A stretch of DNA of 9,238 nt, from assembly GCA_016874895.1 (NCBI GenBank), contig VGSX01000126.1, positions 1 to 9,238 on the forward strand. Reading direction: 5' to 3'. Shown here piece after piece: positions 1 through 5,866 of the stretch. Under the pieces are notes generated by a model. That model was not told the DNA's origin, did no database searches, and worked only from the letters and a program-made list of their open reading frames with translations. A program made the position numbers and the translations under genes. The DNA is from Deltaproteobacteria bacterium. GTDB taxonomy: Bacteria; Desulfobacterota; Desulfobaccia; Desulfobaccales; Desulfobaccaceae. Position 1 is the first letter of the stretch, and each line of letters opens with the position of its first letter.

Positions 1-53
1 AGGAAATTTAACCGCCGTTCCAGGTCCTCCGTCAGTCGGACGGATATGGGCAT
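1..53 (-). CDS. Ribbon-helix-helix (CopG/antitoxin-like) protein, N-terminus only
   Basis: Partial gene running off the left edge. The minus strand from ATG at 53-51 reads MPISVRLTEDLERRLNFL. This is the typical N-terminal beta strand (alternating ISVRL) and start of helix 1 of ribbon-helix-helix DNA-binding proteins. Such proteins are often antitoxins of type II toxin-antitoxin pairs that repress their own promoter, but some are stand-alone regulators. A weak AGGGA ribosome site lies 6 nt upstream of the ATG (60-64), and a good promoter lies further upstream (99-127). A 15-bp palindrome sits between promoter and start and could be its operator. Only 17 full codons are visible, so the family call is tentative and any toxin partner is outside the window. 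Confidence 0.5.
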   Translation of the reverse strand, partial: MPISVRLTEDLERRLNF

Positions 54-74
54 GAATTTTCCCTATCTTCTGAT

Positions 75-89
75 TTGTATGTACTACAA
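75..89. promoter_or_regulatory. Palindrome, candidate operator of the ribbon-helix-helix gene
   Basis: The bases TTGTA-TGTAC-TACAA form a perfect 5-bp inverted repeat around a 5-bp centre. It lies just downstream of the predicted transcription start (about 92) and upstream of the start codon at 53. Short palindromes of this kind in the leader are common operators for ribbon-helix-helix autorepressors. The role is inferred from position only. Confidence 0.35.
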
Positions 90-98
90 TTATTTTAT

Positions 99-127
99 AT
101 AATATATTTACTATAGGTAATTTTCAA
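99..127 (-). promoter_or_regulatory. Sigma70-type promoter for the ribbon-helix-helix gene
   Basis: On the minus strand a -35 box TTGAAA (127-122) is separated by exactly 17 bp from a -10 box TATTAT (104-99). Each box matches the consensus at five of six positions. The surrounding 85-115 is strongly AT-rich. The predicted start near 92 gives a leader of about 40 nt before the ATG at 53. The -35 box lies inside the remnant of a transposase gene. Confidence 0.55.
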
Positions 128-362
128 GCTGATTTTTACGGCCATGGCCTGCCCTCCCAGGTTGCTGGCCCCTGGGTCTGGGGGCATGATGACAGTCTGA
201 ATGCTTAACCTCAGGGGTGGCCTGCTTTTCTGATTTTCGGGCGAAGAGTTGTTTTTCTCTGAGATTCAGCTTAGCCTGGAGTGTGGCGATTTCTTTTTTT
301 GCCTGGCTTCCCGCTCCACCAACCGCTGCTGCACCCGGCGCACTCCCGCATTTTCGGAGCAC
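111..362 (-). pseudogene. IS66-like transposase N-terminal remnant, frameshifted and truncated
   Basis: The minus-strand frame ending at the TAG at 113-111 encodes KKEIATLQAKLNLREKQLF, then ARKSEKQ, then PRGQQPGRAGHGRK. This coiled-coil region, the LFxRKSEK motif and the RGQQPGxxGHGR motif are the hallmark N-terminus of IS66-type (TnpC-like) transposases. After GHGR the frame ends within a few codons, so the zinc-binding and DDE catalytic parts are missing. Upstream of a run of seven A/T at 294-300, the natural reading (SENAGVRRVQQRLVEREARQ) is in another frame, which indicates a frameshift in the homopolymer. The frame that passes straight through gives an unlikely Gly/Ala-rich start. It is a dead fragment; no terminal inverted repeats were recognised. 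The exact IS family is less sure than its being a transposase. Confidence 0.6.
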
Positions 363-385
363 GGAACAAGTTGAGATAATTATTT

Positions 386-425
386 ACCTCATCCTAGCCC
401 TCTCCCCGCAAGTGGGGAAAGGGGA
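386..425. repeat. REP-like GC-rich palindromic repeat
   Basis: The stretch reads TCATCCTAGCCCTCTCCCC, then a GCAAGT loop, then GGGGAAAGGGG. CCCTCTCCCC (398-407) pairs with GGGGAAAGGG (414-423) with one mismatch. This resembles extragenic palindromes that are dispersed in many proteobacterial genomes. It lies beside the transposase remnant and could also act as a bidirectional transcription barrier. Copy number elsewhere cannot be seen here. Confidence 0.5.
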
Positions 426-487
426 TTTAGGTGTCTCAGGATGTAAACTCATTGATATTTTTTCAGATAGCTGACAGTTGACAGGTC

Positions 488-563
488 AAGGACTCAGAAA
501 GAACCTATCCGGAGAGGCTGTCACGGCAAGCCGGCCTGGGTGGTCAGAAAGTTGCCAGTCCTT
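488..563. repeat. Inverted and direct short repeats in intergenic DNA
   Basis: AAGGACT (488-494) and AGTCCTT (557-563) are a perfect 7-bp inverted pair. The octamer TCAGAAAG occurs at 494-501 and again at 544-551. The stretch lies just downstream of the minus-strand zinc-ribbon gene and has no gene of its own. It may be part of a termination region or an old insertion footprint. The significance is weak. Confidence 0.25.
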
Positions 564-568
564 TTGCT

Positions 569-916
569 TCACTTTTTTGAGTTAAGGCGGATACAGTAAA
601 TAGTGCCGAAGGCGCCCGGAGCGTTCACCCGGTGGGCCAGGGGGCTATAGCGCGTGATAACCCCCTCTACATAATCGATATCCGAGCTCAAATCCTGGGC
701 TTTGTCCCAGTCGCCCCGGCAGGCCTGTACCATCGCCTGCATGAGGACCGCCCCGCCATTGCGGGCGGTGGGGTCAAGACAATAGGTGGCGCCACAGGAG
801 CATTCGCCGCCGTCGAATTCATAGAGGAAGTTGTCTTCCAGGGGGCGGGGGGGAGCGATTTCCTGGCCGCAAAAGGGGCACAGAGGCGGTTTTGTTTTTC
901 TTTCTAATAAGGTCAT
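569..916 (-). CDS. Hypothetical 115-aa protein with a four-cysteine zinc-ribbon-like motif
   Basis: Unrecognised small cytoplasmic protein. The start is ATG at 916-914 (MTLLERK), because a strong AAGGAG site lies 7 nt upstream; an ATG 11 codons earlier at 949 has no such site. Residues 13-16 are CPFC and 39-41 are CSC, giving a C-x2-C ... C-x-C set about 23 residues apart that would fit a zinc ribbon. A Gly-rich turn and CLDPTARNGG (46-55) follow. The C-terminal half (56-115) has no Cys cluster and contains an acidic helix-like segment around DWDKAQDLSSDIDYVEG. There is no signal peptide or membrane segment. It is transcribed divergently from the 52-aa gene at 1073, sharing a 156-bp intergenic region. 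Zinc binding is inferred from the Cys spacing only; the function is unknown. Confidence 0.75.
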   Translation of the reverse strand: MTLLERKTKPPLCPFCGQEIAPPRPLEDNFLYEFDGGECSCGATYCLDPTARNGGAVLMQAMVQACRGDWDKAQDLSSDIDYVEGVITRYSPLAHRVNAPGAFGTIYCIRLNSKK

Positions 917-997
917 GCTATTCTCCTTCTTATTATATTGTAATACCATAGATCGACTTTGGCCACCTAAAGTTTTTCGGATTCGGCTCGAACGGTA

Positions 998-1026
998 TTG
1001 ACAGTCCCCCGAGTGGCTATTAAATT
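998..1026 (+). promoter_or_regulatory. Sigma70-type promoter for the 52-aa gene
   Basis: A perfect -35 TTGACA (998-1003) is followed by 17 bp and a -10-like TAAATT (1021-1026, four of six consensus bases). The predicted start near 1033 leaves a leader of about 40 nt, ending in the strong ribosome site GAAAGGAG before the ATG at 1073. Confidence 0.5.
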
Positions 1027-1072
1027 TGACTCAAGCCCCATTAATATCTCACCTAAAGAAAGGAGTTGCACC

Positions 1073-1231
1073 ATGCCAGACAAGACTGTCATTTTTTCCG
1101 ATAAGGAACAGGCGCAGATGCAGGAGATCATCATCGACCAGGACAAAGACGAGGCCTTGAAATTCCTGGTGGAATTAATGGACCGGATAAAAGGCACCGC
1201 CGGTCACGCCTGTGGTCCCAAGGTTGTTTAA
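1073..1231 (+). CDS. Small 52-aa protein of unknown function with C-terminal HxCGPK
   Basis: The ATG at 1073 has a strong AAAGGAG site about 7 nt upstream and a plausible promoter at 998-1026, so this short frame is very likely a real gene. The product is acidic and helical in its middle, with a run from EQAQMQEIIIDQDKDEALKF through LVELMDRIK, and ends in GTAGHACGPKVV. The tail carries the only cysteine (C47) next to a histidine (H45) and looks like a conserved functional tip, perhaps metal- or thiol-linked. I recognise no named family. It precedes a phosphoesterase gene by 54 bp on the same strand, and a weak hairpin lies between them. The function is not assignable from sequence. Confidence 0.75.
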   Translation: MPDKTVIFSDKEQAQMQEIIIDQDKDEALKFLVELMDRIKGTAGHACGPKVV

Positions 1232-1243
1232 GCATTTGCACCA

Positions 1244-1262
1244 CTGCCCCTGACGACGGCAG
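1244..1262 (+). terminator. Possible weak hairpin after the 52-aa gene
   Basis: CTGCC (1244-1248) can pair with GGCAG (1258-1262) around a 9-nt loop, followed by a T-rich but interrupted tail. It might attenuate transcription from the small gene into the phosphoesterase gene. The stem is short and the tail imperfect. Confidence 0.25.
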
Positions 1263-1285
1263 GTTATTCGTTTGCGCGGGCTTAC

Positions 1286-1936
1286 ATGATCGAAAGGGGA
1301 GTCCTGGCCCTGATTTCAGACACCCATTTGTACCGGGCGGGACTTCCCATATTTTTTGATTTATTACGGCGTCACCGGATAACCCGGCTTGCCTGCCTGG
1401 GGGATTGCGAGCCCGAGCCGTTTCTGGACTGGTTGCGGCTACACCCGGACAATAAACTGTACTGGGTCTACGATGTCTTCTGGCCGGACCTGCCGGAGGC
1501 CACCGGGAGCGGTATGGCCCTGGCTTTGGCCGGCCGCATCTTTTTGGCCCACACTCGGGCCACCGCCTTTATCTACTTCAAAGCTCCCCTGGCGGCCTAT
1601 AAAAACGCCCCGGCCTCGGGGAGAGCTCCCCTGCTTATCTGCCACGGCCATACCCATACGCCTTCGGTCACCCGATTCGGTCACAGTCTCAACCAAATCC
1701 TCTACATCAATACGGCCAGTCGCTTCCATAGCTTCCAGCCCCGGCGCGCGCTGCTGCCGTTGTCCCGAGATGCCGTTTACCTGATCGTGCCGGGGGCCTT
1801 CACCCTGGAGGAGGGGCGTTATCCCACCTTCAACTTTTCGTTGGTGGATTTACAGAATCATGCCGTGGAAATGTTTTCTATTAAAAATATCAAGGAATTA
1901 GATGCCATAGAAAGTTCATTGCCGATATTTCAATAG
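1286..1936 (+). CDS. Calcineurin-like metallophosphoesterase (YfcE/MJ0936-like), degenerate motif
   Basis: Soluble protein of 216 aa with the order of motifs expected for small metallophosphoesterases of the YfcE/MJ0936 type, which use two metal ions to hydrolyse phosphodiesters. Visible are S-D12-T-H14 near the N-terminus, G-D40 (LGDCE), a lone H89 (LAHTR) and the closing GHTHTP at 121-126. The third motif, normally GN(C/H)D, reads WVYDV (60-64): Asn, a metal and phosphate ligand in the family, is replaced by Tyr62, with Asp63 kept. The HG(D/H) motif is HTR. The C-terminal 70 residues after YINTAS resemble the usual final beta strands plus an extra tail. The ATG at 1286 has no clear ribosome site, but the SDTH motif begins at residue 11, as expected. 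Activity may be altered or lost; the substrate is unknown. Confidence 0.75.
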   Translation: MIERGVLALISDTHLYRAGLPIFFDLLRRHRITRLACLGDCEPEPFLDWLRLHPDNKLYWVYDVFWPDLPEATGSGMALALAGRIFLAHTRATAFIYFKAPLAAYKNAPASGRAPLLICHGHTHTPSVTRFGHSLNQILYINTASRFHSFQPRRALLPLSRDAVYLIVPGAFTLEEGRYPTFNFSLVDLQNHAVEMFSIKNIKELDAIESSLPIFQ

Positions 1937-1942
1937 AATACA

Positions 1943-1998
1943 TGGGGTGATGGGTGTTGGGTAATAGGTGATGGGTTATGGGTATCACCCCTCACCCG
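1943..1998. repeat. G-rich repeat tract with long-loop inverted repeat
   Basis: Just after the phosphoesterase gene, the units GGTGATGGGT and TGGGTxxTGGGT recur four to five times. They are followed by the complementary ATCACCCCTCACCC. GGGGTGAT (1944-1951) pairs perfectly with ATCACCCC (1984-1991). Such tracts are frequent dispersed intergenic repeats and could stop transcription. No open frame uses it. Confidence 0.45.
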
Positions 1999-2042
1999 TG
2001 GCGGCTTTTTTGGCTGGTGGCGCCCGGAAGCTGCTTAAATGG

Positions 2043-2071
2043 TTGACAGGGAGGAGAAATTTGCCTAAATA
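2043..2071 (+). promoter_or_regulatory. Candidate promoter for the EF-G gene
   Basis: A perfect -35 TTGACA (2043-2048), a 17-bp spacer and TAAATA (2066-2071) as a -10-like box. The predicted start near 2078 leaves an 80-nt leader before the ATG at 2158. The leader contains a small perfect hairpin, AGCTG-AAAA-CAGCT (2090-2103). The -10 match is only partial. Confidence 0.4.
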
Positions 2072-2157
2072 AAAAGGGGTTCTGCCGGAAGCTGAAAACA
2101 GCTAGAGATACCACCGCCAGTGAATTTTTCTTCTTTCCAGGCTGTAAGGACGGGAGC

Positions 2158-4191
2158 ATGAGCAGGACGGTCAAATTAAAAAATATCCGCAACATCGGCG
2201 TCATCGCGCACATTGATGCCGGTAAGACCACTCTCACGGAGCGCATCCTGTATTACACCGGTAAGACCCATAAAATGGGGGAGGTTCACGATGGCGCGGC
2301 GGTTATGGATTGGATGCCGGAGGAGCAGGAACGGGGCATCACCATCACCTCGGCGGTGACCACCTGCGAGTGGAAGGGCTGCCTGATAAACATCGTGGAT
2401 ACTCCCGGGCATGTTGATTTCACCATTGAGGTGGAAAGATCCTTGCGGGTGCTGGATGGGGCCATCGGCGTCTTTGATGCCGTCAGCGGCGTGGAGCCGC
2501 AATCGGAGACGGTCTGGCGCCAGGCGGATAAATACCGCGTTCCCAAACTGGCCTTTATCAATAAACTGGACCGCCCCGGGGCCGACTTTTGGGCCTCGGT
2601 GCAGAGTCTCCGGGAAAAATTGGGGGCACATCCTCTGGTCATAACCATTCCCCTGGGTCAGGAAGACCGTTTTGCCGGCGTCATTGACCTGTTGGAGCAA
2701 AAGGCCATAGTTTGGGATGAAGTCAGCCTGGGGGCGGTCTTTCGCACGGGCCCCATTCCAGCGGAATATGAAGAGGAGGCCAGGCGGGCCCGGGAAGCTT
2801 TGCTGGAAGCCCTGGCCGAGGTTGATGATCCGGTGATGGAGGCTTATCTGGCCGAGGAATCACTGACCCCGGAAAACCTGGCCGAGGGCATCCACCGGGC
2901 CACTATTAAGTTGAAAGCCGTGCCCACCTTTTGCGGCGCCGCCCTCAGGAATAAAGGGGTGCAGCCGCTGTTGGACGGCATAGTCCGGTTTCTGCCCAAT
3001 CCTGCGGAGGTGCCTCCCATCGAGGGGGTCAATCCTCTTACCGGTGCCCTCGAACAACGGGTGGCCCGCCGGGAGGGCCCGCTGGCAGCCCTGGCCTTTA
3101 AAATAGTCATGGACCAGGGACGGAAATTGACCTATGTGCGGATTTATTCCGGGGTCCTGAAGCCCGGCCAGGAAGTTTATAATTCCGTAAAAAAGGTAAA
3201 TGAGAAGGCGGCCCGTATCCTCAGGATGCACGCCAATCAGCGGGAGCGCCTGGATGAGGCCATGGCTGGCAACCTCGTGGGCATCATGGGGTTGAAGCTG
3301 TGTACCACCGGGGATACCCTGTGCAGTCCGGAGGCACCCATCGTCCTGGAGCCCATTGATTCCTATATTCCGGTAATGTCCTTGGCCATCGAACCCCAGA
3401 CCAGGGACGACCAGGAGAAACTGGATGCAGCTTTGGGCCGGCTGCAGGAAGAAGACCCCAGCGTCCGGGTGAAAATGGATGAGGATACCGGTCAGACCAT
3501 TCTTTCGGGAATGGGGGAACTCCATCTGGAGGTCCTGATCCACCGCCTGGAACGGGATTTCCACACCCGGGTCGCCGCGGGAAGGCCCCAGGTGGTGCAC
3601 CGGGAAACCATCAACCAGGCGGCGGAAGCCAGCGCCGCCTTTGACCGGGAGTTAAGCGGCAGACGGCATTATGCCGCGGTTAAGGTCAAAGTCGAGCCCC
3701 AAGCCCGGGGACAGGGCAACCGATTCGTTTCCCGGTTGCCGGATAATCATCCGGCGATGGTCTATCTCCCGTTTATGGAAGAGGCGATCCAAGGGGCTTT
3801 GCTGGCTGGTGCGGCCTTTGGCCATCCCGTGGTGGACGTGGCCGTGAAGCTCCTTGAGGCCGAAGTAAAAGAAGGATTAGCCAGCGAGATGGCCTTCCGG
3901 GTGGCGGCCATGCAGGCGGTGAAGCAGGCCTGCCTCGAAGCCCGGCCTGCCCTGATGGAGCCCGTCATGCGGGTGGAAATCATCATTCCGGATGAATTCA
4001 TGGGAGAAGTTATCGGGGATTTCAATGCCCGCAAAGGAAAAATCGAGGATCTGCAAACCAAGGGCAATGCCAAGCTTATCACCGGACTGGCGCCTCTCTC
4101 AGGGATGTTCGGTTATGCCACCGCCCTGCGATCGGCCACCCAGGGGCGGGGGACCTTCACCATGCAATTTGACCATTTCGGACAGGGGTAA
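2158..4191 (+). CDS. fusA: Elongation factor G family translational GTPase, variant domain IV
   Basis: 677 aa, slightly shorter than the usual 690-705. EF-G drives tRNA-mRNA translocation, and with RRF ribosome recycling, using GTP in the cytoplasm. All G motifs are intact: G1 AHIDAGKTT (17-25), G2 RGITIT (59-64), G3 DTPGH with the catalytic His85, G4 NKLD (135-138) and G5 GAAL (260-263). Domain II starts near GPLAALAFK (307-315), domain III near 395, IV near 476 and V near 600. Domain V carries the family ending PLSGMFGYAT...TMQFDHF. In domain IV the usual SGGRGQYGHV segment reads SGRRHYAAV (500-508), and the tip His (E. coli H583) aligns with Lys571. The ATG has AAGGACGGGAG upstream. No str-operon genes (rpsL, rpsG, tuf) adjoin it, so it is probably a second paralogue rather than the main EF-G. 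Confidence 0.93.
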   Translation: MSRTVKLKNIRNIGVIAHIDAGKTTLTERILYYTGKTHKMGEVHDGAAVMDWMPEEQERGITITSAVTTCEWKGCLINIVDTPGHVDFTIEVERSLRVLDGAIGVFDAVSGVEPQSETVWRQADKYRVPKLAFINKLDRPGADFWASVQSLREKLGAHPLVITIPLGQEDRFAGVIDLLEQKAIVWDEVSLGAVFRTGPIPAEYEEEARRAREALLEALAEVDDPVMEAYLAEESLTPENLAEGIHRATIKLKAVPTFCGAALRNKGVQPLLDGIVRFLPNPAEVPPIEGVNPLTGALEQRVARREGPLAALAFKIVMDQGRKLTYVRIYSGVLKPGQEVYNSVKKVNEKAARILRMHANQRERLDEAMAGNLVGIMGLKLCTTGDTLCSPEAPIVLEPIDSYIPVMSLAIEPQTRDDQEKLDAALGRLQEEDPSVRVKMDEDTGQTILSGMGELHLEVLIHRLERDFHTRVAAGRPQVVHRETINQAAEASAAFDRELSGRRHYAAVKVKVEPQARGQGNRFVSRLPDNHPAMVYLPFMEEAIQGALLAGAAFGHPVVDVAVKLLEAEVKEGLASEMAFRVAAMQAVKQACLEARPALMEPVMRVEIIIPDEFMGEVIGDFNARKGKIEDLQTKGNAKLITGLAPLSGMFGYATALRSATQGRGTFTMQFDHFGQG

Positions 4192-4226
4192 CTGAGCGGT
4201 CAGCCTAAAGAATAATTTTTATTGAG

Positions 4227-4255
4227 TCGCTCCGCAAGGCTGAGTGGAATTTTTT
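4227..4255 (+). terminator. Possible rho-independent terminator after the EF-G gene
   Basis: TCGCTC (4227-4232) can pair with GAGTGG (4242-4247), counting two G-U pairs, around a 9-nt loop, and is followed by a run of six T (4250-4255). The arrangement and the distance of 36 bp from the stop fit a terminator, but the stem is weak. Confidence 0.35.
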
Positions 4256-4377
4256 GAAACTTACCCAACTCATTGCTTTTGCTGGCAGCTGACTCTGACC
4301 GCCTCTATGTGCGACACCTTTAGGCGCAGAAATGATCTTTAAATGCCGATTTTTGGGGAAAGGAGAATAATAACTTT

Positions 4378-4797
4378 ATGGCAATGGAACAGACGTTATC
4401 CCTGATTAAGCCTGACGGCGTCTCCCGGGGCCTGATCGGGGAGGTTATCGGCCGGTTCGAAAGGGCCGGTCTGGGCATCAAGGCCATGAAGCTCCTGCAG
4501 TTGACTAAATCACAGGCTCAGATGTTTTATGCGGTGCATCGGGATAAGGGTTTTTTTGACAGTCTCACGGGGTTTATGAGCTCAGGACCCATTGTGGCCA
4601 TGATCCTGGAGGGGGAGGACGCCATTGCCAGGAATCGGGAGCTCATGGGGGCTACGGACTACCGGAAGGCGGCCCCCGGGACGATTCGGGCCGATTTCGC
4701 CCGGGACATAGAAGCCAATATTGTCCACGGCTCTGATGCCCCGGACACCGCGCAGACTGAGATAGCCTTCTTTTTCAACTCCTTGGAAAAGGTGTAG
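4378..4797 (+). CDS. ndk: Nucleoside diphosphate kinase
   Basis: 139 aa, normal length for bacterial Ndk. The enzyme transfers the gamma phosphate from ATP to nucleoside diphosphates through a phospho-histidine, keeping GTP, CTP and dNTP pools balanced in the cytoplasm. Family residues are all visible: LIKPDGV with Lys11, Tyr51 and His54 of the YxxHRDKGFF segment, FMSSGP (66-71), Arg87, Thr93, Arg104, and the active-site NIVHGSD (114-120) with catalytic His117. The sequence ends with the usual AFFFNSLE. The chosen ATG has GAAAGGAG about 12 nt upstream; a second ATG two codons in (4384) has better spacing and could equally be used. It follows EF-G by 186 bp with a possible terminator between, and precedes thiL by 38 bp. 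Confidence 0.97.
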   Translation: MAMEQTLSLIKPDGVSRGLIGEVIGRFERAGLGIKAMKLLQLTKSQAQMFYAVHRDKGFFDSLTGFMSSGPIVAMILEGEDAIARNRELMGATDYRKAAPGTIRADFARDIEANIVHGSDAPDTAQTEIAFFFNSLEKV

Positions 4798-4835
4798 CAA
4801 CCTTTTCAACCGCCCTAATCCTGGGATCGCTGGCT

Positions 4836-5837
4836 ATGAAAGGGGAACGAGGCCTCATCGAGAAGCTGGGCCGGGTCTTCGGCCAACCGCCCGCCGCAGT
4901 GGTGTGCGGGATCGGTGACGATACCGCGGTCATTGCTCCCGGCGGTGGCGATTATCTGCTGTGGACCATCGACTCCCTCATAGAGGGAGTCCACTTCGAT
5001 CTGACCTATACCCCCCTGAAAAGCCTGGGGCGGAAAGCCCTGGCAGTGAATCTGAGCGATATCGCCGCCATGGGTGGACAGCCCCAGTATGCCTTACTGG
5101 CACTGGGTTGGCCGCCGGAGCGGCCTCTGGCCGGGGTCCTGGAGCTGGCCCGAGGAATGCAGGAGATAGCCGGGGAATTCGGGGTGGCCCTCATCGGCGG
5201 CGATACGGTGAGTTCGCCGGGAGTCTTGAGTCTGAGTCTCACGGTCCTGGGCCGGGTCGAGCCCGAGGCTTTACTGCGGCGGGACGGGGCCCGGGTAGGT
5301 GATGAGATCTATGTCACCGGTCCGTTAGGGCAGGCGGCTGCCGGTTTGGAAATACTGCGCCGGGGGTTGGCCAGGCCCGGTAACGAAAAGTCCTCCCTGG
5401 TGCAGGCTTTTTTGCATCCCCGCCCCCAGGTGGCGGCGGGGGGGGTGCTGGCAAAGAATCAGCTGGCCTCGGCCTCGATCGATCTTTCCGATGGCGTGGC
5501 CAGCGACCTGCAGCAGATATGCCTTTTAAGCCGGGTCGGGGCGGTGGTCCATGCCGCCAACCTGCCCATACCCGGTCCTGTGGCCGAAGTGGCGGCCCTG
5601 ATGGGGCGAGAGCCCTGGGACCTGGCCCTGAGGGGGGGCGAGGATTACCAGCTTCTGTTTACGGCGCCGCCCGGCCAGAAACAGGTTATCCAACGCTACT
5701 TCCGGCAGGCCGGGCTGCCGGAGCCGGTCTGTATCGGGGAGATTATCCCTGGAAGCGGAGTTCGGCTCCGTTTACATGCGGGGGAAATAGATATTTCCGG
5801 GACCGGTTTCGACCATTTCCCGGAATCGCAGGCATAA
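4836..5837 (+). CDS. thiL: Thiamine-monophosphate kinase
   Basis: 333 aa, the usual size. ThiL phosphorylates thiamine monophosphate with ATP to give thiamine diphosphate, the last step of cofactor synthesis; it belongs to the PurM/AIR synthase-like ATP-binding fold. Motifs appear in family order: GIGDDTAVI (25-33), DSLIEGVHF (46-54), NLSDIAAMGG (from 72, Asp75), GGDTVSS with Asp123, DLSDG (216-220), GGEDYQLLF with Asp270, and the C-terminal GFDHF. The several Asp residues bind Mg-ATP. The ATG at 4836 has only a weak upstream GGGA; no better start is seen. It lies 38 bp after ndk and is probably co-transcribed with it. It ends 29 bp before the stop of the convergent CooT-like gene. Its product is the cofactor used by the PDH E1 genes at the right of the window. 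Confidence 0.95.
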   Translation: MKGERGLIEKLGRVFGQPPAAVVCGIGDDTAVIAPGGGDYLLWTIDSLIEGVHFDLTYTPLKSLGRKALAVNLSDIAAMGGQPQYALLALGWPPERPLAGVLELARGMQEIAGEFGVALIGGDTVSSPGVLSLSLTVLGRVEPEALLRRDGARVGDEIYVTGPLGQAAAGLEILRRGLARPGNEKSSLVQAFLHPRPQVAAGGVLAKNQLASASIDLSDGVASDLQQICLLSRVGAVVHAANLPIPGPVAEVAALMGREPWDLALRGGEDYQLLFTAPPGQKQVIQRYFRQAGLPEPVCIGEIIPGSGVRLRLHAGEIDISGTGFDHFPESQA

Positions 5838-5866
5838 CTGTTTGGGTAAAATATCCCCGGCAAGCG

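Noticed and set aside
217..474. Plus-strand frame with a hydrophobic start resembling a signal peptide
   Set aside because: It is opposite the transposase remnant and runs through the REP-like repeat; no ribosome site.
632..907. Open frame on the plus strand opposite the zinc-ribbon gene
   Set aside because: Antisense shadow; the minus-strand reading has a strong ribosome site and a Cys motif.
2860..3600. Open frame of 246 codons on the minus strand
   Set aside because: It lies fully inside the EF-G gene on the opposite strand, has no recognisable domain and is rich in His/Gln/Gly as expected for an antisense shadow.
4196..4302. 8-bp inverted pair GCGGTCAG / CTGACCGC about 100 bp apart between the EF-G gene and ndk
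   Set aside because: Short and widely spaced with no extension on either side; likely chance.
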